Notes: generated from the letters alone by a model not told the origin. 64,000 nt of DNA from Quercus robur (GCF_932294415.1 NC_065536.1:30461354-30525353); one strand, 5' to 3'; numbered from the stretch's first letter, positions 45,325 to 56,733 are shown. Numbers and translations: made by a program.

Positions 45325-45600
45325 AGCTTGACACCTCCTCGACACCTGGCTATCTGTCGAGATTCCAAACTTTTTCTTATTGCAATCTCGACACCTCCTC
45401 AGCACCTGGTGGGTCAATCGAGAAAGTTCCTATCCCCTCGATAGCTTCTCGACACCTGGTGGATCGATCAAGCCTCATCTCTTGTATTTGATGTTTTGTA
45501 CCTTGACACTTCCTCGACACCTGTATCTGTTGACAGTCAAATCCTCGACACTTGGCTCGACACCTCTTGACATCTTCTTCTGTCGAGATTTACTGAGGTT
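45325..45600 (+). promoter_or_regulatory. CTCGACACCT motif array upstream of ORF2 (B2)
   Basis: About ten copies of cctcgacacctgg or close variants (cttgacacct, ctcgacacctcc, ctcagcacctgg, ctcgacacttgg) are interspersed with the opposite-sense forms tgtcgagat, atcgagaa and gatcgatc. The same motif family occupies the LTR U3 (48099-48212). The array ends directly before a TATA box at 45602. Promoter role is inferred. Confidence 0.6.
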
Positions 45601-45601
45601 C

Positions 45602-45607
45602 TATATA
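45602..45607 (+). promoter_or_regulatory. TATA box of the predicted ORF2 promoter (B2)
   Basis: ctatatattc lies between the motif array and a strongly pyrimidine-rich leader (ctctcgatctctctctcg, 45636-45653), which is the expected spacing for a transcription start around 45630-45640. Confidence 0.55.
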
Positions 45608-45745
45608 TTCTCCTCGTGCGATCCGAACCTCATTTCTCTCGATCTCTCTCTCGATAGCTCTGTCTCTTCACCTCCCAAACCTCTCTTTCTCACTCCAAAC
45701 CTCTCCCCAGTGATTCTTCAAGATTTGTCAAGTTTCTTTCACTTG

Positions 45746-46131
45746 GTAAGCTTCTAATCTCCTTCATTTACATGCAATTCATGTTTTGCAACCTAGGTTC
45801 TGGGGATTTTGAAAATTTTGGGGTTTTTCAAAATTGATAAGTGTTTGTTGAAAATTTTGGATGGATTTTTGCTTAAATGAGTTTAAAATCTCATGCATTG
45901 CATCACATTAGCATAATAACAGTATTATCATGCATTTTAGATGTGTGCAATTGATTGTGTGCTGGTAGGATTGGATTAGGTTAAGCCTACGATGTAATTT
46001 ACTATGAATGTCACATGTTCATGCATTTCCTATGCATATGTACTCCATTTCAATATACTTGCTATATTTGAATTGTTTTGGAGCTTTTTTGATTGTTTCT
46101 TTTTCTCTCCCTCTCTTTCTATTTACGTTAG
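45746..46131 (+). other. Predicted 5' UTR intron of ORF2 (B2)
   Basis: Donor cttg|gtaagc (GT at 45746-45747) and acceptor ctatttacgttag (AG at 46130-46131) after a polypyrimidine tract, eight bases before the ATG at 46140. The interval is T-rich. It parallels the intron predicted before ORF2 in element A. Confidence 0.55.
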
Positions 46132-46139
46132 TCGTGTCT

Positions 46140-47330
46140 ATGGCACCTAAGCGTAAATCCACTCCAGCTCGGAACCCTCTTCATTCCGAAGCCTCTTCAT
46201 CTTCTAATTTTGCTCCTATCTCTCTTTGGTTCCGTGATGATGATGCCCACAAGGCATTTTCGGAGAACTTTTCTAGATGCGGCATTCATTTAGAACGCCA
46301 AGTCATTCTAGCAGACTTCGTCGACACTGACCTTCCCGATATCATTCACAGTCGAGGATGGGAGTCACTGTGTGACATCCCGGTCACCTGTCCTCTTGTT
46401 CTTATCCAGGAGTTTTACTCCAACATGCACAGGATTGATCGTTCAGTACCTCTTTTCTTCACTCACATTCGAGGTACGCGCATTCTTGTCACACCTCAAC
46501 TTGTTGCAAATGTGCTTCGAATTCCTAGGGTAGAGTTCCTTGACTACCCTGGTTGTGAGCGTCTACAGACTGTATCCAAGGATGAACTCAAATCCGCTTT
46601 TTGTGAGCGTCCTTCCGAGTGGGGTGAGCGCCAGTTCACTTACTGTTCGGGCTTTGTAAAAGGCCTTTGGTTTTTGAATATGGTGATGACCTTTATACTT
46701 CATCCTCTCTTTCATTATAACTCCATTACAGAGCCTCCTGATCAGTTTTTGTTATCCCTCCTTGAGCATCTTACTATTGATTTTCCTTCTCATTTTATTC
46801 TTTCCATTATAGATGTTCATCTGGATTCGAAGTCCCCTGATAAGCTCATCTTTCCTTCCGCTATCACGAGGATATTACGCCATTTTTCCGTCCCTTTTCT
46901 TGTGTCCGACCACTTCACTCATATTTGTGCCATAGACTATGCTACCGTTAAACGTAGCAAGGCGCAGTTCAGGTTGCAACACACGGATTCAACACCTCCC
47001 TCCCATTCAGCTCCATCTCGATTTGCTCGATCCACATCCGCTCCCTCCTCTTCCTCAAGCGATGTGTCACTAGGAGACATCATGGCACAGCTTCAGCGCA
47101 TGGATGCTTGCCTAGATACACTCTCTACAGAGTTATATCAGGTGAATGTCCGTGTTGGCCGCATTGCTAGATGGCAGGCAACTATAGGCGGTTTTGCTCC
47201 TGAGGCTTCTCCTCCTGTAGCTTTTGATTCTGAGGATAAGGATGATAATGATGATGATGATGGTGATGAGGATGATGCTTCTAATGATGATGATGGAGAT
47301 GCTAGCTTTACCGATGAGATGTCTACTTGA
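46140..47330 (+). CDS. ORF2 of B2, putative plant transposon protein
   Basis: An intact protein of 396 residues. The ATG at 46140 (MAPKRKSTPARN) is preferred over upstream in-frame starts because it matches the MAP...K start in element A and follows the predicted acceptor. The domain runs from about residue 30 to 265: FRDDDAHKAFSENFSRCGI, VILADFVDTDLPDII, RGWESLCDIP, LIQEFYSNMHRID, HIRGTRILVTPQLVANVLRI, NMVMTFILHPLFHY, DFPSHFILSIIDVHLD, ITRILRHFSVPF. A Ser/Pro-rich linker, an amphipathic helix (RMDACLDTLSTELYQVNVRV) and an Asp-rich tail (DNDDDDGDEDDASNDDDGD) follow. There is no signal peptide or membrane span. It is open although gag in the same element is broken. Function unknown. Confidence 0.85.
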   Translation: MAPKRKSTPARNPLHSEASSSSNFAPISLWFRDDDAHKAFSENFSRCGIHLERQVILADFVDTDLPDIIHSRGWESLCDIPVTCPLVLIQEFYSNMHRIDRSVPLFFTHIRGTRILVTPQLVANVLRIPRVEFLDYPGCERLQTVSKDELKSAFCERPSEWGERQFTYCSGFVKGLWFLNMVMTFILHPLFHYNSITEPPDQFLLSLLEHLTIDFPSHFILSIIDVHLDSKSPDKLIFPSAITRILRHFSVPFLVSDHFTHICAIDYATVKRSKAQFRLQHTDSTPPSHSAPSRFARSTSAPSSSSSDVSLGDIMAQLQRMDACLDTLSTELYQVNVRVGRIARWQATIGGFAPEASPPVAFDSEDKDDNDDDDGDEDDASNDDDGDASFTDEMST

Positions 47331-47894
47331 CACTCTTACCCTTTGTCACTCGTGACAAAAAGGGGGAGTAGTTTTGGTATATGAGAGTAGTCGTACTTAG
47401 GAAGAGAGTTAGTATAGGACATTTTTGTTAGGGGGAGTGTTGATATCTTGATGGATGTAGTGAGGATTTTATGTATCTTTTCTTTTCTTTCTTTTATAAA
47501 TACATTGTTCTTGTACTTTGGGTCTTGTGACCATTTATTTACATACATTGTACTTATTCTTCTCTATATGTGGATGTATGTTTTCTCTTTCACCTACCCT
47601 TACATGTGTTGTTTCTTTTCTATCTTTATACATATGTTTCTTATTACTCGTATGCAATCTATTATTTCTGTTTCACACAAAGATACCTTGATGAGTTTTG
47701 TTTAAAGTGTTTCAGAAATACAGGTTTTTAAAGTCTACTTGCCATAAACTCTCTTCTTGCAAAGTTTTTCAAGAGTTTGTGTTAGGATAGATTTTATTGT
47801 ATTCAACAAGTGAATATGAGATAAGTGATTTATATCTTTTCTCATATGTTCATTTGTTTGTTGTGGTTTTGTCATAGATTGCCAAAGGGGGAGA
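47331..47894 (+). promoter_or_regulatory. Post-ORF2 spacer and polypurine tract (B2)
   Basis: gacaaaaagggggagtag (47354-47371) directly after the ORF2 stop, ttagggggagtgttg (about 47429) and the true tract aaagggggaga (47884-47894) next to the 3' LTR. The remainder is T-rich and non-coding and is closely similar to 797-1358 of B1. Confidence 0.65.
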
Positions 47895-47895
47895 T

Positions 47896-49183
47896 TGTTA
47901 GGACATATGTGATTCACTTGTTAGGAACATATGTCACTATTTTATGTAATTGGCTAATCCTTTGACAAAATGCATTTTACTTGTAATTGGGTAGATCTAG
48001 GTGTTTTTAATACTTCAAAAAACAAGGTTTCAAGATCAAGTATTGAAGTCATTCAAGTCTGTCCAAGAAACAAGCTAAATAGTGCAAATTCATTAAAGCT
48101 CGACAGCTAGCTTGATAGCTACATCTATCGAGCTTAAGAAAGCTGTTTCAACCCGTGTTCTCGACACCTGCTCGACAGCTTCTCGACACCTCCTATCTGT
48201 CGAGGTTTAAGAAAAACAGAAATTCTAATCTGTTTTCTTGGAATCTGTGAAAGTGTCATTGGGATTTCTTTTCTCCTAACCCTAGACATATAAAAGGATT
48301 ATTTTAAGGATCGTAAAAGAGTTCACAAGTTGCACAAGTGTTGAGCAAAGTTTGTTCTAGCAAATTGTGACTGGAGACAACGTTTTGCCCTAGTTCGTCT
48401 CTTGTAAAGAAGTTGCTGAGTTTGTGCACCGTAGGGTTTTGTGACCAAGCATCTTCTTGATCTTCATCATGTGGATGAACTGAAGAACTTTGCAGCCAAC
48501 AATCTTTTCTAGTTGGTGATTGAAGTTGCAAACTGGGATCCACGTAATTGGTTAGTCACATACTTGGGAGCCGTGCATCAAAAGGAGAAATTGTCACTAC
48601 AAAACAAATCCAATTGGGTATTGGAGTAAAGGTTCAATTATAGGTTGGTATAAGGTACTGAGATTCCATTACTTGTAACCGCTTGTAGTGATAATAGTGG
48701 AATTTTGGGAGTGGTGACCTGAAAATCACTCAATGGGGTTTTTGCCGTTAGGTTTTTCCCATTCGTAAACAAATCACCGTGTCAAATTTCTTTTCTATTG
48801 CATACTTAGTTTATTGGTGATTTGTTTGTGCTACCATGTGTTTGCATGTTAATTAACTTAATTAATGCACTTGGCTAAATTAATTGGTTAATTTATCATA
48901 AGAGGTTAATTCGTTGGGATTCCTTTACTTGTAACCGCTCGTTGTGATAGTAGTGGAATTTTGGAAGTGGTGACCTGAAAATCACTCGGTGGGGTTTTTG
49001 CTGTTAGGTTTTCCCTATTCGTAAACAAATCACCGTGTCAAATTTATTTTCCACTGCATACTTAGTTTATTGATGATTTGTTTGTGCTACCACGCATTTG
49101 CATGTTAATTAACTTAATTAATTTACTTAGCTAAATTAATTGATTAATTTATCACAAGGGGTCAATTTTTTTTTGGCCTATCA
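47896..49183 (+). repeat. 3' LTR of B2 with internal tandem duplication
   Basis: It begins tgttaggacatatgtg and ends ggcctatca. U3 has the motif array (48099-48212: ctcgacagc, atcgagctt, ctcgacacctgctcgacagc, ctcgacacctcc, tgtcgaggt) and a TATA box (tataaaa, 48289-48295). The U5 part is present twice: about 48662-48917 and 48918-49183, offset 256 bp, each starting gattcc-ttacttgtaaccgct. The second copy carries the LTR terminus. Confidence 0.9.
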
Positions 49184-49188
49184 AGTAA

Positions 49189-50347
49189 ATAAAAAAAAAT
49201 GATTTTTTTTTTTTTAACAAATTGAGCATTCGGATTGTTGTTATGAAATTAGTGTGAAATTCAAGACTAAAGTACGTGTTGTGCGTTATGATTAGTATTG
49301 AATTAATATCTCTGAGTGATAATTATTAATTAGTAATTATTAATTTAAAGTATGAAAATTGATTGAATGGAATTGGGCTCTATGTATCTCACGGTGACTG
49401 TGTTCATGGTTGTCTGTTTGGTTCTTCTGAATGTTTTGAGAAATGAAAGTAGGAGTTTTGATTGTTATTGTTTCGGTTTTGTTTGTTTTGATTTGGTTTG
49501 GTTGTGATCCAATAAAACAGAGCTTGATAAAAGTCGATAGTTTTGAGAATAGAGGGTTTGCCTTTTCTGATTCTCGTGAATTAGAAAGACAAAAGAAAAA
49601 CGTAAACAAAAGGGTTTTGTTTGTTGGGAAACTTTTTTCTCTGTTTTATTTCATGGGTTTATATTATATGTTTGTTGGGTAAGAGATAGGAACTGAGCTC
49701 AATTTGGTTTTGAGGTTTTAGTAATCTAGTGTTCCATACAGTATTTTTGGTAATACTGAGCTGTAAATTGCGACTTAGAAATTTTAATTTTGTCTGATGT
49801 TTATTGATTGTAAAGTTTACAATTGTTAAAAATTAAACCCTATAGTTTTGTTTGTTTCAAATCTAACCAAGAACTTTTAAAATCCTATTAATTTAACCCA
49901 TTGTTGGTAGGAATACTTTTCACCTTGTTCTTTTATTTTGTTTAAATGGTTATGGAGGCTTATGCAATATGGTGTACTTTGATGTAGGCACTTTCTAGAT
50001 TTTATTTATTTAGGCTTCTGAAACACTTCATAGAAAGTTTGAGTTCTTGTTCAATTGTTTATGAAATCTCAAAGTTGATGACTGAGTTTTTGTGCCCATA
50101 TGTTTACTACTGTAGTACAGGCATGCAACTGTGATAAAGTACATATAGATCAAAATAACCTTGTTTTTAATGTTATTAAGAGCTAGAGGTTTGAAATGAT
50201 ATGAATTCTTTTTTGATAAATTCAAATTGATATGACATCATTGTGAAATCATTGTGTGTTGTGGTAATGCTTGATTTATGATGACTCTCACACCAAATAA
50301 TGTATGTCTGCCACTATGTATGATCTCACAGTAGCACTCTTTGCAGT
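49189..50347. other. MULE2 interior, probable PMD intron
   Basis: T-rich DNA continuing from 41567 before the B2 insertion. It ends with an acceptor-like ctctttgcag at 50338-50347. No coding motifs; small frames here show no similarity I recognise. Confidence 0.45.
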
Positions 50348-50960
50348 ATGGAGCCTCAGATCGATGAGGAGCCAGAGATCATGCGCCCTGGTCCAGAAAA
50401 CCTTTCATTGCTAACGCAACAACCAAATCATCGATCAGAGGACATTTGGAATGGCGAGGTGAAACATCTAGTTCTAACAACCGCTTTAACTTTTACATTG
50501 TCTTTGATTTTTAGCAAGTTCTTTCAAAATTGTATATCTAGTTCTAACAATCGCTATATTTTTTATCGATTTTGTAGGACCCGGGCCCACTTACGTGTCG
50601 TGGTCACTCTAAGGATATGGCAAACATAACGATGCAAGATAATCGGGTGATTGACATTATCAAGTTGGTGGGGCTAGAAGGATTGTTTAGGGCCTCGTCT
50701 AGAGAGATAGATCATTGCCTAATATCGGCCCTAGTTGAGCTATGGCGGCCGGAGACTCATACGCTCCATCTTCCATATGGTGAGATGTCGATCACCCTAG
50801 AAGATGTGGAGGTCATTTTGGGACTTCCTATAGACGGTGAGGTCTTGGTTAGGCCGACTACTGTGGAGGATGGGGATTGGAGGCAACTGTGCGTGGAGTT
50901 ACTTGGTTTTGGAGTTCTGGTGAATAACAAAACTTTGGTGGGGAAAAGAATTCTCATCAG
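50348..50960 (+). pseudogene. Plant mobile domain (PMD) gene fragment in MULE2
   Basis: A first exon (50348-50458: MEPQIDEEPEIMRPGPENLS... EDIWNGE) is followed by an intron (50459-50577, donor gag|gtgaaa, acceptor tttgtag) and a second exon with DPGPLTCRGHSKD. The PMD core then reads IIKLVGLEGLFR, IDHCLISALVELWRPETHTL, PYGEMSITLEDVEVILGLPIDG, WRQLCVELLGF and GKRILI. PMD proteins (MAIN/MAIL family) act in the nucleus in genome stability and silencing, and many PMD copies ride on transposons. This copy stops at about residue 150, where it runs into the antisense transposase, so more than half the domain is missing. Confidence 0.85.
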
Positions 50961-52265
50961 ATGGGTCCCATCAATACTGATAATCGGCTTGTAATATTTG
51001 AATCCATCAATGCATGGACTGAAAGACCAAAACACATAATGCAAAAATACGGTGTCATCTTCACCGATGGGTGTGGTATGATAGAACACCTGGGTAGTCA
51101 AATCCTTATCAATATATGCCATTAGTAACTTTTGCAACCTTTGGTAAGACTTTTCTCAATTCCCAAACATCTTCTTAATCGCCTTTTGTATTGCATCCTA
51201 TACCTTGTAGTAAGAACGCTTATGGCCCTCATATTTCGACTCTATCATAGATCTGAAATGCTTAATTGGCTTAGTGTGATCCTCACATAACTTCTTAAGG
51301 ATGTCTGATGTAATAAAATTATAATTCATCATTCTACCATCATTTCGCACCCCAATCCATATACATGTGTGAGGACCTACATACACGGTGACCATCCATA
51401 GTCTATGGAGATTGGGCTTCAAGACTGTGCAGACATACCACTTGCATGACTCATCCATGCATTTCGCACAAAGATTTTTCTAACCCTTTGCACAAATTCA
51501 TCCCCTCTCTCCAAGTAGACACAAATGGTATCTCAATATGTGAAGGATCAACCATATTTTCCCAAGTATTTGCAGAAAATGACAAGGCAGGAGGTGCGTA
51601 GGCAGGGATTGTGTCCATAATGTTTTGGACACTAATAACATTGTCTGTATCAGGTTCACTACCGTCCAATGTCTCATCATCATCAATGTCCCTCTAAAAG
51701 TCCCCAAAGTCTCCTCCTTCAATCCTCTCTTCAAACTCATCTCTATCGACAAAATCTTCACATTAATGGCAGTAGTCTCATCAACATAGTCGTCATCATC
51801 ACTCTCATCATCATCATCATCCTCTACATGTGTAGAATACTCATATTGAGCATCCAGAACTGTAACCTGTAAACTTGTGGTTGTTTGCTGGATTTCCTCG
51901 ATACCAACTTCTGCACGTAGCTCCAATTGTATGTACAACTCAATACCATTTACTGCAGGTATTCTCTCTAACTTGTCAAACATGATCTTTACATGTTTGT
52001 TTGTTTCTATTGCCATATACTTGTAATTAATCTGGTGCTTCAAGACTTCATGTGGCATACGATAAGTAATTTGTATGTTATGTATAGCAGGATTTGCACA
52101 CAATTCTTTCATAACTATCATCTTCAATTCATCAAGGGTCTTCAACCTACAATCAATTTGGATATAATAGGTCTTTATACCCGGCCCTTCAAATGGCAAT
52201 CCCTTGTTCGCATTGGCATTCTTAAGCGAACCACCATGGTATAAGATTATATCAATTTCAAGCAT
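50953..52265 (-). pseudogene. MULE2 transposase, N-terminal half (mudrA type)
   Basis: Minus strand from the ATG at 52265: a MuDR N-terminal domain (MLEIDIILYHGGSLKNANAN, IQIDCRLKTLDELKMIV, IQITYRMP), an Asp-rich linker (EDDDDDESDDDD), a frameshift near 51720, NTWENMVDPSHIE, then a stop near 51480, a zinc-ribbon-like segment (CKWYVCTV...VGPHTC), KSYQRLQKLLMAYID, VFWSFSPCIDGFKYYKPI and ISIDGTHL. The Asp of SIDGTH is the expected first catalytic residue. Everything after it (second Asp, Glu, SWIM finger) is missing at the junction with the PMD fragment (about 50953-50960). Confidence 0.88.
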
Positions 52266-53421
52266 TGTGAATCTGTTAAAGTCAAGTTACTATGTTAGTT
52301 AAAACACATTTTATCTAGTCAAACTACACAAAGTATAAATTCCAATTCATTCAAAGGGTATGAATTTCATTACACATTCGTTACACATTTCATACCCAAA
52401 TCCTTTTTCCATCATGCTAAGACAATATTTCATACCCAAAACCAAAAAAAAAAAAAAAAAAAAAAGCCAAAATCCTTGTAAAAGTATACAACATTTTATC
52501 TAATTACATACCCATTTCATATGCAATACAAAAAAACCCATTTCATTACAATTCATTCGCAAGGAGTAAGTCACTCATTTCATTACATACCCATCATTAC
52601 AATTCATTCACTACCCATTCCCAAAACAATGATGAATAAAGTTAAAAAACTTGTAAGATCATGATAAAAATAAGAGCCTAGAAATGATAAATAAAATAAT
52701 GATAACAAAAACCATGCAAATAAATACTCAAAAAATTAACACTAACAAAACAAAGTTCTATAATTCACAATATTGGTATCTTAACTAAGTTATGTTAACT
52801 ATCTACAAAATAAAAAGTCAAACTCTTTAACCCACACCCAACAACAAATAATACCCAACTATAATGACAATCAAATCAAAAAACCTTTACCTCATATATG
52901 AATTTGTTGAAAGGGAGGAGCAATGAGAGAGGCAATGTGGTGAGTGAGAGTGAGAGGCAATGTGGTGTGAGAGTTATGGGTGAGAGAGTGAGGGCTGATA
53001 ATTTTATTTGTGAAGACTAATGGAAATCTGTGATAATTTTGTAGACTAATGCGTGTTATATAAATTTTTTTCCAATGGAACTCAAGTCTATAAGACCCAA
53101 GTTCTATGCAAATTTTAATTTAATATCGAGTTTCTAATGCTCGATATCTATTAGTATAATCACAATTTTCCACTGGAAAATCAAGTCTTTTTAGACTCGA
53201 TTTTTATTTTGTAGAAAACGAGTCTTTAAGACTTGAGATCTATTTGGAATTTAGTCCAAGTCAGCAATTGCACAGCAAGTGTAAAGCGAGTTTCAAAAAC
53301 TCGATTTTTAAATAGATCTTGAGTTTCTAAAACTCGAGATGCTATTTTCCTTAATCCTTTGAAATGTTAGTTAACTTACTATATACAACCTCCTTACTAT
53401 GCTAATTCCCAAAAATTCTCT
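52266..53421 (-). other. MULE2 transposase upstream region and right end
   Basis: AT-rich DNA with an A-run (52444-52465) and many attcattac words. Near the end (53090-53345) is a subterminal set of hairpin-like words: aactcaagtctataagacccaag, split as aactcaagtctataag and acccaag; tcaagtctttttagactcga; cgagtctttaagacttgag; cgagtttcaaaaactcga; cttgagtttctaaaactcgag. The left end has aactcaag...gaagctcga and gagtttataagactcga near 40925-41035. These resemble the MULE1 arrays in style. Confidence 0.6.
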
Positions 53422-53430
53422 AGGTTCAAA

Positions 53431-53768
53431 GGATTCAAAACTTTAGCAATCAGATAGGCTAATTTAAGAGTGAAATTCCCATCCTTAGAAAAAGCCCATA
53501 TGAGTATATCTTCCTACAAAGGGTTTGAAGCAAGAGGGATCCCTTTAATTTCTTGCATGATATACTCTAGCAAAACAAAGGAAATCCCAACATCATTAGA
53601 TAGAAAGTCTTTAATATAGATGTTCCCTTCCCCCCTCCATTAGAGGGCCTTGAATTTGTTTCCTAAGAGGGCTTGAGGCCAACCAAAAGTCACCCCATAC
53701 ACTCACAACTTCCCCATTAGAAATAGGCCATTTTAATCCTTTGTTAAACACCTCCCCCCTTCCTTAAT
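53431..53768 (-). pseudogene. LINE fragment: upstream part of zf-RVT region
   Basis: Minus strand from 53768: words typical of the LINE region before the zf-RVT zinc motif, including KGLKWPISNGE, VGDFWLA-like, GIPLASNPL and ILIWAFSKDGNFTLKLAYLIAK, ending VLNPLN at the MULE2 target copy. It continues in frame at 40828, which proves that 40829-53421 is an insertion. Several stops. Confidence 0.75.
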
Positions 53769-53780
53769 TCAGTAATCTTC

Positions 53781-54543
53781 AATAGTGCAATCTCATTTTT
53801 ATGGATTTATAAATTCATCATTACAATCAACCCGTATTATATACCTCTCCTTTTAAAGAAAGTAAAACTTATTATATAAATATGTACAAATAGGAAAAAA
53901 AAATCACTCAAAAGACAAACCCATCCCACCATGTATGATTAACCCACACTTGACGCCACCACTCATTTTCACTCAAAAAACACCAAAGGCTACACATTTC
54001 ATTTGCATGAGAGAAAGAATGACACAGACAGCACTAGCTCCATCACTGCTCCAAAACTTGAAGAGAGAGCCACGCTGTTCGCTCTACCGCTACTCATCCT
54101 CCTCCCTTTCTCTAAGGACATGCTACCCAAATGGGTTGGAATTTGATTGGTTTTAAGATTATGTTGTGTTTGTGTTTTGATTGTGTATTCTTTAGAGTTT
54201 ATTAGAGACGTTTGAGAGAGAGAAATGGTTTGGGTTTAGTTTTGTAGCCATTGTGAATTGAGTGTTGAGAGTAAGAGTTCAATATTTTTAAGTGGTTGGG
54301 TTGAATTATTTACTCTGGTTAATTCTTTTCTTCAAAGTCAGAAAACCAAAGTGACATTTTTTATGGGTTTTGGGCAATGGGCTGAGCTCGTACTAAATGA
54401 CTCTTCTACCCTCATTTATTAGCTCAAGACGAAGGACACTGCAACAAATTTGGAATTAAAAAATGGGCCAGTTAGGCAAAGCAAAAGTAGCCTCTTTAGT
54501 CTTTTCTCCCCCTCCATTCAATTTCAAATATTCATTAGGCAGC
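53781..54543. other. Spacer between the nest and the third MULE end
   Basis: AT-rich. A short frame at 53935-54156 has no recognisable motifs. Words such as gagagagaaatggtttggg suggest a possible 5' leader, but no gene can be supported. Confidence 0.4.
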
Positions 54544-54724
54544 GAAAATGGCCAAATACCACCCTTTCATAAAATTTTTAGCAAAAAAACACTGTTTCAA
54601 AACTAAATGGGGATCTACCACTTTTTCTAGTACTCGAGCTCACTAAACTCGAGTTCCCTATTTTCTATTCCACCGTGGCACGATGACATGGTATCTGGGT
54701 ATTTAAAAATTCCGCTTGGTACTA
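54544..54724 (+). repeat. MULE3 left terminal repeat
   Basis: gaaaatggccaaatacca through cgcttggtac is nearly identical over about 180 bp to 7353-7534, including tagtactcgagctcac and a second ctcgag. No matching opposite end is visible before 64000, so MULE3 is either truncated on the right or extends beyond the window. Confidence 0.8.
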
Positions 54725-56686
54725 CTGTTCTAGCCTACTACCCACATCCATTAAACCCGAGTATGGCCCCTGTTACCCACACTTAAACTCTCTGAACCCC
54801 TATTACCCACACTTAAAGCACACTTAGCTTACTCTCTCATCACTCACTTTCTCAATCTCCCTCTCACTCTCTCAATCTCGCTATCAACTCAGTCTCACTT
54901 TCTCAATCTCGCTATCATCTCACTTTAACTCTCCCACACACTCTCAATCTCCCTCTCAGTCTCGCTCTCGCTCTCATTCTCAGTCTCGCTCTTGCTCTCG
55001 ATCTTCCTCTTAGTCTCGGTCTCGCTCTGTACTCTCCCTCTTGCTCACACTCTCTACTCTTATTGTCAGTCTACATCTTCAGTTTGGAATCACAAGGTAT
55101 GTCTCCTTATCTCAATATTTGTTTGAGCATTGGGTATTTGTGGGTATATGTGGGTCTTTGTGGGTATTTGTGAAGGAGATACTCTAAATGTTATTATTTA
55201 GTTACAGAACCACTCTCTGGAGCCAGATTGGTCTATTGAACACCTAATTGAGGAAGCTAGATACTTTTTCAATTTTTATCTAATTGGGTGTAAATCACAA
55301 TTTTAGAGAAACTAATATTGTAGCCCATAATATTGCTGAGTGGGCCATTTTTTGTAATATGTTGGGATTGATCCCCATCTCATCCATTCCAGACCATTTC
55401 TTTTGTCCTTAAGATAGAGATGGAGGTAAAACCCCTTTTTTGCAGCACTTTTCCTTTGTTTAGTTTTGCTCTTTTTTTAAGAAAGTATTACTAGGTACCA
55501 AAAAATAAAAAAGATAGAATTATTATGGATAAATTTCATTGCAAAGCCATCTCCCATAAATTTTATGATAGTCATAACTAACTTAACAATAGAAATCAAT
55601 AAGACAAGTGAATGAGGGTTTAGGGATTCTTTACTACAAAAAGGAATTGAAATTTTATTAGACAACACCACTTATAGCACAGAGAAAGCAAGTTAGCAAA
55701 TGCAATATTAAAGAGTGCTTTATTGAAATTTAATGATGTAAACAGCCAACAGTTGCATTAAGAAGCATAAAGAAGCATAAAGTCAATTGACCGCCTAACC
55801 AAATTAATGGAAAATGATGGAAGGCCCTATATTTTTTAATTGTAGAAATGATCCAATCAAAGAATATCAATGATGAAATTGACAGAACTTGAGAACATGG
55901 GTCTTAACCAGGACTTATAATTGGTAGCAAATGATGTGCAATCATTGGAAAACCACTCCATCTTTCATTTCCACTGCCAAGTGCCAACCAGTATCGTATG
56001 CTTCAGAGTGATGGTGATTTCACCTTCAAAATGAGTTAATTTCATTAGCATATCATCTTTTATTAGCTAAAAAGCCCTTTTTTTGGACTGGATTGCTATG
56101 ATAGAGAATACTATTAATAATGGGCATTTACAACACAAGAAATATGATCTCTCATTTTAGTTTGTAATTTTCAAATTCAAAATTAATATGATGTGGGTAT
56201 TTTGTGGGTATTTGTGGGAATATGTGGGTATTTTGTGGTGTAATTTTTTATTTTTTCTTTTTAATGAACATTTTCATGTGTTATTAGAGCAATTAGTCAT
56301 TGTAGGACATAGTTAGCGTTCTCATTGAGGCCATATTTGATTTGTGGGTATTTTGTGGTGTAATTTTTGGGGCTTGATGTTGTTGAATAATGAGTAGGAT
56401 GCTTGGACTATTAAAGTGAGGGTTGATTTTAATAATGTAGAGAGACTTTCATTTTAGAAATTTCTTCCATCTAAAACTCGTGGCTTTCTCATTTATTTAT
56501 TTAGGGGTGAAAATGTTTTATCTTGTATGCTGATGTATTCTATTTCTCTTAGCTGAATATGTTGTAATCTACTTAACATTCTAAAGTTTAATTTTTTTTT
56601 TTTTTATATGAAATCAGTGAAGGCTGCATTAGATATATATTATTGCCATTTTCAGTCAAATATGTTTATAAATAAAAATAAATAAA

Positions 56687-56733
<47 letters not shown>

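Larger units (their letters stand above)
41568..49188 (+). mobile_element. Complete LTR retrotransposon family B, copy B2
   Basis: The element is 41573-49183, flanked by agtaa (41568-41572 and 49184-49188). It has a 612-bp 5' LTR (internally deleted), a tRNA-iMet primer site, a broken gag, a pol-less spacer, an intact ORF2, a polypurine tract and a 1288-bp 3' LTR (with an internal tandem duplication). Like element A it has no protease, integrase, reverse transcriptase or RNase H. LTR differences and the broken gag make it older than A. Confidence 0.93.
40829..53421. mobile_element. Mutator-like element MULE2 with PMD and mudrA genes
   Basis: A 9-10 bp duplication (a)ggttcaaa(g) at 40820-40829 and 53422-53431 flanks it. 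When the interior is removed the LINE frame reads through (AKVLNPLN joined to LDTSNLWV). The termini GATTCTTTTTTTCCATTTAGCAT (shown as GATTCTTTTTTTCC and ATTTAGCAT) and AGAGAATTTTTGGGAATTAGCAT (AGAGAATTTTTGGG, AATTAGCAT) are degenerate inverted repeats followed by acatctcga/gcatctcgag and aactcaag blocks. After removing LTR element B2 the MULE is about 5 kb. It holds a plus-strand PMD gene and a convergent minus-strand transposase fused by a deletion near 50960. Confidence 0.78.
39762..53780 (-). mobile_element. 5'-truncated LINE split by a later MULE
   Basis: A 12-bp duplication tcagtaatcttc (39762-39773 and 53769-53780) bounds a minus-strand LINE fragment. The T-rich tract after the left copy (39774-39797) is its poly(A) tail. 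LINE sequence occupies 39774-40828 and 53431-53768; the 12.6 kb between is MULE2. Net LINE length is about 1.4 kb, so it is 5'-truncated, as is common for LINEs. Confidence 0.85.
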
